From positions 1 through 6,494 of the forward strand of contig CAMLIA010000215.1 of assembly GCA_946479905.1 (NCBI GenBank): 6,494 nucleotides of DNA, read 5' to 3'. How positions within the stretch are numbered: the first letter of the stretch is position 1; each line of letters begins with the position of its first letter. This DNA is from an uncultured Frankiales bacterium. Its GTDB lineage: Bacteria; Actinomycetota; Actinomycetes; Mycobacteriales; SCTD01. The notes beneath the pieces were generated by a model. The model had not been told where the DNA came from. It did not search any database and saw only the letters and a list, made by a program, of their open reading frames with translations. The position numbers and the translations under genes are program-made. Shown here piece by piece: positions 1-4,284 of this stretch.

Positions 1-1
1 C

Positions 2-484
2 GAGGACCTGGTGCAGGAGACCTTCGCCAAGGCCTACTCCGCCTTCCACCAGTTCGAGGAGGGCACGAACCTCAAGGCCTGGCTCTACCGGATCCTCACC
101 AACACGTTCATCAACACCTACCGCAAGAAGCAGCGCCAGCCGCAGCAGTCGCCGACCGAGCAGATCGAGGACTGGCAGCTCGCGGCGGCCGAGGCGCACA
201 CCTCCACCGGTCTGCGCAGCGCCGAGATGGAGGCGCTGGACCACCTCCCCGACTCCGACGTCAAGGAGGCGCTGCAGGCGCTTCCCGAGGACTTCCGCAT
301 GGCGGTCTACCTCGCTGACGTCGAGGGCTTCTCCTACAAGGAGATCGCCGAGATCATGGGCACGCCGATCGGGACGGTCATGTCCCGCCTCCACCGCGGT
401 CGGCGTGGGCTGAAGACGCTCCTGGCGGACTACGCCGTCGAGCGCGGACTGGTGAAGGCTGGGCGTGAGGGCATGGACTCATGA
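2..484 (+). CDS. sigR: SigR/SigH-family ECF RNA polymerase sigma factor, 5' truncated by the window edge
   Basis: An alternative sigma factor that directs RNA polymerase to thiol-oxidative-stress promoters; in Streptomyces the orthologue is SigR, in mycobacteria SigH. The visible 160 residues begin inside conserved region 2 (EDLVQETF, then the -10 recognition stretch [22 protein letters not shown] at about residues 17-38). They continue through the linker ([32 protein letters not shown]) into region 4, whose helix-turn-helix ([24 protein letters not shown], about residues 112-135) reads the -35 element. From memory the similarity to Streptomyces SigR is very high over the whole fragment. The N-terminus and the promoter lie outside the window, so autoregulation cannot be tested here. 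The stop TGA overlaps the next ATG (ATGA at 481-484), the usual coupling of the sigma factor to its anti-sigma factor. The GTG at position 11 is internal, not the true start. Confidence 0.95.
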   Translation, partial: EDLVQETFAKAYSAFHQFEEGTNLKAWLYRILTNTFINTYRKKQRQPQQSPTEQIEDWQLAAAEAHTSTGLRSAEMEALDHLPDSDVKEALQALPEDFRMAVYLADVEGFSYKEIAEIMGTPIGTVMSRLHRGRRGLKTLLADYAVERGLVKAGREGMDS

Positions 485-762
485 GCTGCGGCGAACCCCA
501 CGAGACCCCCTGCGACGAGGTCCTCGAGAAGGTCTACCTCTACCTCGACCAGGAGGCCGAGCCGGAGGACTCCGACCACATCCGCATCCACCTCGACGAG
601 TGCTCCCCGTGCCTGCGCAAGTACGGCCTCGAGCAGGCCGTGAAGGCCCTCGTCGCCCGCTCCTGCGCGGAGCAGGCACCGCCCGACCTGCGGGACCGGG
701 TCATGTTGAAGATCCAGCAGGTCCGCATCGAGATCGAGCACGTGGAGTACCGCGCCGACTAG
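481..762 (+). CDS. rsrA: Mycothiol-system zinc-binding anti-sigma factor RsrA
   Basis: A redox-switch anti-sigma factor of 93 residues that binds the upstream sigma factor under reducing conditions and releases it when its cysteines are oxidised. It starts [11 protein letters not shown] and carries the ZAS signature His37-x3-Cys41-x2-Cys44 (HLDECSPC), followed by [15 protein letters not shown], nearly the same as Streptomyces RsrA. Cysteines are at 3, 11, 41, 44 and 62. The zinc ligands and the trigger-disulfide cysteines known for the family (3, 11, His37, 41, 44) are all present. Compared with the seven-cysteine Streptomyces protein as I remember it, Cys31 and Cys61 are both serine here. 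The C-terminal tail after about residue 70 is short and charged. Its ATG overlaps the sigma factor stop by 4 nt, so translation is probably coupled and the two proteins made in step. Confidence 0.95.
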   Translation: MSCGEPHETPCDEVLEKVYLYLDQEAEPEDSDHIRIHLDECSPCLRKYGLEQAVKALVARSCAEQAPPDLRDRVMLKIQQVRIEIEHVEYRAD

Positions 763-772
763 GGTCCAGCGC
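760..772 (+). promoter_or_regulatory. Candidate leaderless promoter of galE (-10 box TAGGGT)
   Basis: TAGGGT at 760-765 fits the actinobacterial -10 pattern TANNNT. It lies 7 nt upstream of the galE ATG at 773, so transcription could begin on the start codon. The first three bases of the box are the rsrA stop codon TAG. No Shine-Dalgarno sequence precedes the ATG, which supports a leaderless reading. No convincing -35 element is visible. The same box-to-start spacing appears before the aminopeptidase gene. Confidence 0.5.
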
Positions 773-1726
773 ATGAGCTGGCTGGTCACCGGCGGTGCCG
801 GGTACATCGGGGCGCACGTCGTCCGCGCGATGGTCGAGGACGGCCAGGACGTCGTCGCGCTCGACGACCTCAGCACCGGCGACCGGGACCGGGTGCACGC
901 GGGTGCCCGGTTCGTCGAGGGCTCCGTGCTCGACCGCGATGCGGTCCGTGCGGCTCTGGCGGGCGTCACGGGCGTGGTGCACATCGCCGCCAAGAAGCAG
1001 GTGGGCGAGTCCGTCGCCGAGCCGCTGCACTACTACCGCGAGAACGTCGACGGGTTGCTCACGCTGCTCGAGGAGTGCCGCAGCGCGGGCGTCGCGCGCT
1101 TCGTCTTCTCCTCCAGTGCGGCCACCTACGGGATGCCCGACGTCGAGCTCGTCACCGAGGACACCTCGAAGGCGCCGCTGTCGCCGTACGGCGAGACCAA
1201 GCTGGTCGGCGAGTGGCTGCTGAACGACTGCACCGCTGCCTTCGGCATGCAGGTCATGAGCATGAGGTACTTCAACGTGGCCGGCGCGGCCGCACCCGAG
1301 CTGGGCGACCCGGGCGTGTTCAACCTCGTCCCGCTCGTCTTCCAGGCCCTCGCCAAGGGGGAGAGGCCGCGGGTGTTCGGCAACGACTACGCCACACCGG
1401 ACGGCACGTGCGTGCGGGACTACGTGCACGTCGCGGACATCGCCGACGCCCACCTCGCGGCAGCCCGCGCGCTCGACGCGGGGCAGCCCGGGTCGACGTA
1501 CAACATCGGCCGCGGCGAGGGCTCGAGCGTGCTCGAGGTCATCGACGTGATCGCCGACGTCACGGGACTGGACTGCTCCTATGACGTGGTCGACCGGCGC
1601 CCGGGCGACCCGGCCCGGATCGTCGCGGCGGTGGACCGGATCCGGGAAGGCCTTGGTTTCCAGGCGAAGCACGACCTGCGGCAGATGGTCGAGAGCGCCT
1701 GGGCCGGCTGGCAGCTGCGGCATTGA
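773..1726 (+). CDS. galE: UDP-glucose 4-epimerase (GalE)
   Basis: An extended short-chain dehydrogenase that interconverts UDP-glucose and UDP-galactose with tightly bound NAD, feeding the Leloir pathway and galactose-containing surface glycans in the cytoplasm. The 317-residue protein has the N-terminal NAD-binding GGAGYIG (residues 7-13), an acidic end to the second strand (DDLSTG, 31-36) typical of NAD preference, the SSSAATYG segment with catalytic Ser115, and the YxxxK pair Tyr139/Lys143. RYFNVAGA and the stretch around FGNDYATPDGTCVRDYVHVADIADAH are GalE hallmarks. The length is a little below the usual 325-340. The ATG at 773 puts the nucleotide-binding loop at the normal distance from the N-terminus. 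It sits 10 nt after rsrA and may be read both from the sigR operon and from its own -10 box. It overlaps the next epimerase by 4 nt. Confidence 0.93.
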   Translation: MSWLVTGGAGYIGAHVVRAMVEDGQDVVALDDLSTGDRDRVHAGARFVEGSVLDRDAVRAALAGVTGVVHIAAKKQVGESVAEPLHYYRENVDGLLTLLEECRSAGVARFVFSSSAATYGMPDVELVTEDTSKAPLSPYGETKLVGEWLLNDCTAAFGMQVMSMRYFNVAGAAAPELGDPGVFNLVPLVFQALAKGERPRVFGNDYATPDGTCVRDYVHVADIADAHLAAARALDAGQPGSTYNIGRGEGSSVLEVIDVIADVTGLDCSYDVVDRRPGDPARIVAAVDRIREGLGFQAKHDLRQMVESAWAGWQLRH

Positions 1727-2664
1727 GGATCCTGGTCACCGGGGCGGCCGGCTTCATCGGCAGCCACCTGTGCGACCGCCTGGTCGCCGACAGCCACCGC
1801 GTCACCGGGCTCGACGACCTGAGCACCGGGAAGCTGTCGAACCTCGCTGTCGCCCGTCGCTCGAAGCTCTTCGGCTTCAGCAACGTCGACATCACGCGGC
1901 CCGAGCTCGTCGACGTCGTCGCCAAGGAGCGCCCCGACGTCGTGCTGCACCTGGCCGCGCAGATGGACGTCCGCAAGTCCGTCGCCGACCCGCTCTTCGA
2001 CACCCGCACCAACGTGCTGGGCACCGTCAACGTGCTGGAGGCCTGCGTGCGCAACGCGGTGCCCCGGGTCGTCTTCGCGAGCAGCGGCGGCACCGTCTAC
2101 GGCACGCCCCCGAAGCTTCCCGCGTCGGAGCGGATGGCGCTCCACCCGGCCTCGCCGTACGGCTCGGCGAAGGCCGCGGGGGAGACCTACGTCGCGGCCT
2201 ACCAGCGGCTGCACGGGCTGCCGGGCTGCTCGCTCCGGCTGGGCAACGTCTACGGGCCGCGGCAGGACCCGCACGGCGAGGCCGGTGTCGTCAGCATCTT
2301 CGCGGGCGCCCTCACGAAGGGCCTGCCGACGCGGATCTTCGGGGACGGGACGAGCACCCGCGACTACGTCTACGTCGACGACGTCGTCGACGCCTTCGTC
2401 CGCTGCCTCGGCGGCAAGGGCGACGGACGGCGGCTCAACATCGGGTCTGGGGCGGGTACGACGATCCGCGCCCTGCACACCGCCGTGGCCGCTGCCGTGG
2501 GCGCGCCGGACGCGCCCGAGTTCGCCCCGGCGCGACCCGGGGAGCTGCAGGCGATCACCCTCGACGTCGGTCAGGCCCGCCGGGCGCTCGGGTGGGAGCC
2601 CGTCGTGGGCCTGCCCCAGGGGCTCGCCCAGACCGTCGAGTGGATCCGCTCCACCAAGCGCTGA
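1723..2664 (+). CDS. NAD-dependent epimerase/dehydratase, UDP-glucose 4-epimerase-like
   Basis: A second extended SDR of 313 residues, probably acting on a nucleotide-diphosphate sugar; the exact substrate cannot be read from sequence. It has GAAGFIG (residues 7-13), DDLSTG (31-36), the pair Tyr146/Lys150 (YGSAK), NVYGPRQDP at about 174-182 and TRDYVYVDDVVDAF in the substrate half. In the segment SSGGTVYG, the position of the E. coli GalE catalytic serine (Ser124) is Gly122; Thr124 two residues later is a possible stand-in. SSGG variants are common in GalE-like proteins of bacteria and archaea. The start is TTG at 1723, inside the overlap TTGA with the galE stop. It gives the canonical opening MRILVTGAAGFIG, and no other start fits. 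No strong ribosome-binding site is visible, so translation is probably coupled to galE. The two enzymes share a fold and may be ancient paralogues, but they are not a recent duplication. Alternatives are a UDP-glucuronate or dTDP-sugar epimerase/dehydratase. Confidence 0.85.
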   Translation: MRILVTGAAGFIGSHLCDRLVADSHRVTGLDDLSTGKLSNLAVARRSKLFGFSNVDITRPELVDVVAKERPDVVLHLAAQMDVRKSVADPLFDTRTNVLGTVNVLEACVRNAVPRVVFASSGGTVYGTPPKLPASERMALHPASPYGSAKAAGETYVAAYQRLHGLPGCSLRLGNVYGPRQDPHGEAGVVSIFAGALTKGLPTRIFGDGTSTRDYVYVDDVVDAFVRCLGGKGDGRRLNIGSGAGTTIRALHTAVAAAVGAPDAPEFAPARPGELQAITLDVGQARRALGWEPVVGLPQGLAQTVEWIRSTKR

Positions 2665-2671
2665 GCCCCCG
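2656..2671 (+). repeat. 16-bp direct repeat, left copy (covers the epimerase stop codon)
   Basis: AAGCGCTGAGCCCCCG, identical to 2801-2816. The flanking bases differ on both sides, so the match is exactly 16 bp. This copy contains the last sense codons and TGA stop of the epimerase gene and duplicates the 5' arm of the terminator hairpin found at the right copy. It has no complementary arm of its own nearby. Confidence 0.9.
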
Positions 2672-2673
2672 AG

Positions 2674-2726
2674 GTGTGCCGTTCCCCCGCGCGAGAACCC
2701 CGCGCAGGACGGCACGCTCGGCCCGG
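2674..2726. repeat. Palindromic intergenic repeat, unit 1
   Basis: A 53-bp unit. GTGCCGT (2676-2682) pairs with ACGGCAC (2709-2715) in a perfect 7-bp outer stem. GCGCG (2689-2693) pairs with CGCGC (2701-2705) in an inner stem around the loop AGAACCC. Unit 2 begins 62 bp later, has the same length and shares the core GAGAACCCCGC. The layout resembles REP-type bacterial interspersed palindromes. No gene or transposase accompanies it here. Confidence 0.75.
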
Positions 2727-2735
2727 TGTGACGAT

Positions 2736-2788
2736 GTGTGCCGTTGCCCCGCGTGAGAACCCCGCATGGGGCGGCACGCATGGCCCGG
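2736..2788. repeat. Palindromic intergenic repeat, unit 2
   Basis: A second 53-bp unit that aligns to unit 1 without gaps. GTGCCG (2738-2743) pairs with CGGCAC (2772-2777). CCCC (2747-2750) pairs with GGGG (2768-2771) after a three-base bulge, enclosing the same AGAACCC loop. The inner stem is built from different bases than in unit 1, so the folding potential is kept while the sequence changes. The unit ends with GGCCCGG, as does unit 1. Confidence 0.75.
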
Positions 2789-2800
2789 CGAGGTCCCAGA

Positions 2801-2816
2801 AAGCGCTGAGCCCCCG
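2801..2816 (+). repeat. 16-bp direct repeat, right copy (5' part of terminator)
   Basis: An exact copy of 2656-2671, starting 145 bp further on. Here the sequence continues into a complete hairpin. If one copy and the DNA between the two were removed, the epimerase stop codon would lie directly within the start of the terminator stem. Confidence 0.9.
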
Positions 2817-2834
2817 CGGTCGGCGGGGGCTCAG
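2806..2834. terminator. Bidirectional hairpin terminator between convergent genes
   Basis: CTGAGCCCCCGC (2806-2817) pairs perfectly with GCGGGGGCTCAG (2823-2834) over 12 bp, with the 5-nt loop GGTCG. It lies between the + strand epimerase (ends 2664) and the minus-strand bL37 gene (ends 2844). There is no clear U-tract on the + side; on the minus side a short CTTTCT follows. Strong GC hairpins with little or no U-tract are common in high-GC actinobacteria. It is only 9 nt past the bL37 stop but 141 nt past the epimerase stop. Confidence 0.8.
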
Positions 2835-2843
2835 GGGCAGTTC

Positions 2844-2918
2844 TCAGGCGTTGGGGCGCTTGCCGTGGTTGGCGGCGCTCTTCTTGCGGGCGCGGCGCTT
2901 GCGACCCTTCTTGGCCAT
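2844..2918 (-). CDS. Small basic ribosomal protein, bL37-like (24 aa)
   Basis: A 24-residue, extremely basic protein, MAKKGRKRRARKKSAANHGKRPNA. The pattern MAK-x-GRK-x-R near the N-terminus and the C-terminus ANHGKRPNA match bL37, the small protein seen in mycobacterial 50S subunits and widely kept in actinobacteria (recalled from the family, not searched). It is expected to sit in ribosomal RNA of the large subunit as an extended peptide. The ATG is preceded by AGGAG with 6 nt spacing, a good ribosome-binding site and better than those of its neighbours. It lies 23 nt downstream of the DUF5317 gene on the same strand and may share its transcript. The strong terminator follows its stop. It is short enough to be missed by most gene finders. 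Confidence 0.85.
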   Translation of the reverse strand: MAKKGRKRRARKKSAANHGKRPNA

Positions 2919-2924
2919 GGGTGT

Positions 2925-2929
2925 CTCCT
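2925..2929 (-). promoter_or_regulatory. Ribosome-binding site of the bL37-like gene
   Basis: AGGAG on the minus strand, 6 nt upstream of the ATG at 2918, within GAGAGGAGA. It is the clearest Shine-Dalgarno sequence in the window and supports the reality of the 24-codon gene. Confidence 0.75.
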
Positions 2930-2941
2930 CTCGACTGCGCC

Positions 2942-3487
2942 CTATCCTGCCAGAGCCGGGCGCCGGCGCGGCGCCGCTCCCATGCCGAGCACGACCAGCT
3001 CCGCGAGGCCGGCGGCGACCATGACGTCGCCGATGCTCACGATCTCCGGGCGCACCGGCAGGAACACCGGGATGCGGTCGCCGAGCAGACCGAGCCGGGT
3101 CCCGGGGTCGAGCAGCTCGTGCCGCGGGTCCGCCCCGCTGACGATGTCCTGCGTCGACAGCCGGGCCCGACCCATGGCGTCACCGCTCACCGGCATGGCG
3201 CCGTTGACGGCCACGACGAGGGCGTTGAGCAGCAGGCCGGCCGCCACCAGGCCGGTGCCCTGCACGCCGCGGTTGAGCCCGAGGAAGACGGCGACCAGCA
3301 CGGCGGATGCCGCCAGGCCGGCCGGGTAGGCCCAGCCGCCGGCGACGCCGCCCACCACCTGCAGCGCCAGCGCCACGACGACCAGCCGCCGGCGGCGGAG
3401 CGCCAGCCGCCCGAGGCGGTCCAGGCTGCCGCCGCGCGCGTACCCGAGGAGCAGCGCTCCGAGCAGGGTGACGACCGCGAAGACCAC
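2942..3487 (-). CDS. DUF5317 family membrane protein
   Basis: A 181-residue actinobacterial integral membrane protein of unknown function. Hydrophobic segments lie at about residues 2-17, 35-51, 56-71, 78-98 and 149-170, so about five membrane helices. Between the last two is a polar stretch holding the family-like signature: NGAMPVS (95-101), DPGTRLGLLGDRIPVFLP (127-144) and PEIVSIGDVMVAAGLA (147-162). The C-terminus ends in a basic tail (PRRRP). The GTG at 3487 is the only sensible start: the open frame continues far upstream, but there it is antisense to the crotonase gene. Starting here gives an N-terminal helix at once, as usual in this family. No Shine-Dalgarno sequence is seen. The gene faces away from the crotonase gene across 19 bp and is followed by bL37. 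Function is unknown. Confidence 0.85.
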   Translation of the reverse strand: MVFAVVTLLGALLLGYARGGSLDRLGRLALRRRRLVVVALALQVVGGVAGGWAYPAGLAASAVLVAVFLGLNRGVQGTGLVAAGLLLNALVVAVNGAMPVSGDAMGRARLSTQDIVSGADPRHELLDPGTRLGLLGDRIPVFLPVRPEIVSIGDVMVAAGLAELVVLGMGAAPRRRPALAG

Positions 3488-3506
3488 GTCGCTAGTGTCG
3501 CCGTTC
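3488..3506. promoter_or_regulatory. Compact divergent promoter between the DUF5317 and crotonase genes
   Basis: Only 19 bp separate the two start codons, and neither has a Shine-Dalgarno sequence. On the + strand TAGTGT (3493-3498) fits the -10 pattern TANNNT and sits 8 nt before the GTG at 3507. On the minus strand the overlapping hexamer GACACT (3499-3494) sits 6 nt before the GTG at 3487 but lacks the leading T. Both transcripts could be leaderless and driven from one shared AT-containing core. The + strand box is the better supported of the two. Confidence 0.45.
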
Positions 3507-4265
3507 GTGACCGACCTCGCTGTGACCCGCGCCGACGGCGTGCTCCGCCTGCACCTGGACCGGGAGGAGAAGCGCAACGCCCTCAACGCCGAGATCCTCG
3601 ACGGGATGCTCGCTGCGCTGCGCGACCCCGGCGACGCCCGCGTCGTGCTCGTCACCAGCGAGGGCAAGGTCTTCTGCTCCGGTGCCGACCTGGTGCAGAT
3701 GGCACCGGACGCGACCGGGCTCGAGGTCCACGAGAGCCGCGGCAAGATCCGCGAGGTGGTGCTCGCGATGGCCGACTGCCCGGTCCCGGTCGTCGCGAGC
3801 GTGCAGGGCCTCTGCCTCGCCGGCGGCGTCGCCATCGTCCTCGGCTGCGACGTCGTCCTCGCCGCTGAGAGCGCAGCGTTCGGCCTGCCGGAGGTCGACC
3901 TCGGGATCTGGCCGTTCATGGTCAGCGCCCTGCTGGGCCGGCACGTCAGCCCCAAGCGCGCCATGGAGATGATGCTCAGTGCCCGCCGGGTCCCTGCCGC
4001 GGAGGCTCTCGAGATGGGCCTGGTCAGCCGGGTGGTCACCGACCTCGCGGAGGAGACGGAGGCGCTCGTCGCCGCGCTGGCGGCCAAGCCCCCCGTCGCC
4101 GTGCGGCTCGGCAAGGCAGCGTTCCGCTCGGCCATGGAGTCGTCGCTGGAGGCGGGTCTCGACGCCATGCAGGCGCAGCTGTCGCTGCTCAACACCACCG
4201 AGGACGCCTCGGAGGGGATCTCGGCCTTCCTCGGCAAGCGAAAGCCGGCCTGGAAGGGGCGCTGA
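3507..4265 (+). CDS. Enoyl-CoA hydratase/isomerase (crotonase) family protein
   Basis: A 252-residue cytoplasmic acyl-CoA enzyme of the crotonase superfamily. The oxyanion-hole elements are both present: FCSGADL (residues 56-62) and LAGG (104-107) in GLCLAGGVAIVLGCDVVLA. Glu129 in FGLPEVDLG (125-133) matches the second catalytic glutamate of rat enoyl-CoA hydratase (Glu164). The first catalytic glutamate (Glu144) is replaced by Ala109, so classical hydration of crotonyl-CoA is not assured; an isomerase or hydrolase-like role, or a hydratase using one acid, is possible. The C-terminal helices (about 190-252) end in KRKPAWKGR, typical for the family. The start is GTG at 3507, giving MTDLAVTRADGVLRLHLDR; earlier GTG codons at 3468 and 3495 lie in or before the divergent promoter, 3468 inside the DUF5317 gene, and add non-family residues. 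The substrate is unknown. Confidence 0.88.
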   Translation: MTDLAVTRADGVLRLHLDREEKRNALNAEILDGMLAALRDPGDARVVLVTSEGKVFCSGADLVQMAPDATGLEVHESRGKIREVVLAMADCPVPVVASVQGLCLAGGVAIVLGCDVVLAAESAAFGLPEVDLGIWPFMVSALLGRHVSPKRAMEMMLSARRVPAAEALEMGLVSRVVTDLAEETEALVAALAAKPPVAVRLGKAAFRSAMESSLEAGLDAMQAQLSLLNTTEDASEGISAFLGKRKPAWKGR

Positions 4266-4271
4266 CCGTCG

Positions 4272-4284
4272 TACCCTCGGAGCC
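4272..4284 (+). promoter_or_regulatory. Candidate leaderless promoter of the aminopeptidase P gene (-10 box TACCCT)
   Basis: TACCCT at 4272-4277 fits TANNNT and lies exactly 7 nt before the ATG at 4285. The only purine-rich stretch (GGAG at 4279-4282) is 2 nt from the ATG, too close for a ribosome-binding site. The spacing is identical to that of the galE box. No -35 element is evident. The whole element fits in the 19-nt gap after the crotonase stop. Confidence 0.5.

Noticed and set aside
1..772. SigR-type promoter (GGAAT-18/19-GTT) inside the window
   Set aside because: No convincing match lies before any start codon. The likely autoregulatory promoter of sigR is upstream of the window.
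701..1723. Long minus-strand open frame opposite galE
   Set aside because: It is a by-product of GC-rich third positions on the + strand. Its translation is rich in Arg, Ala, Val and Asp with no family motif, while the + strand gives a clear GalE.
2676..2715. Palindromic unit 1 as the epimerase terminator
   Set aside because: The stem is interrupted, there is no U-tract, and a second similar unit follows. The uninterrupted 12-bp hairpin at 2806-2834 is the better terminator.
2674..2788. Short CRISPR-like array
   Set aside because: There are only two units, they are long and imperfect, the stretch between them is 9 bp, and no cas gene is present. The units are palindromic intergenic repeats.
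2674..3024. + strand open frames across the repeat region and bL37
   Set aside because: The translations are Arg/Pro/Ala-rich without motifs and run antisense to bL37 and DUF5317. The repeats explain the internal similarity.
3468..3506. Upstream GTG start for the crotonase gene
   Set aside because: It would place the N-terminus inside the minus-strand DUF5317 gene and add 13 residues not expected in the family. The GTG at 3507 has a well-placed TANNNT box and gives a normal N-terminus.
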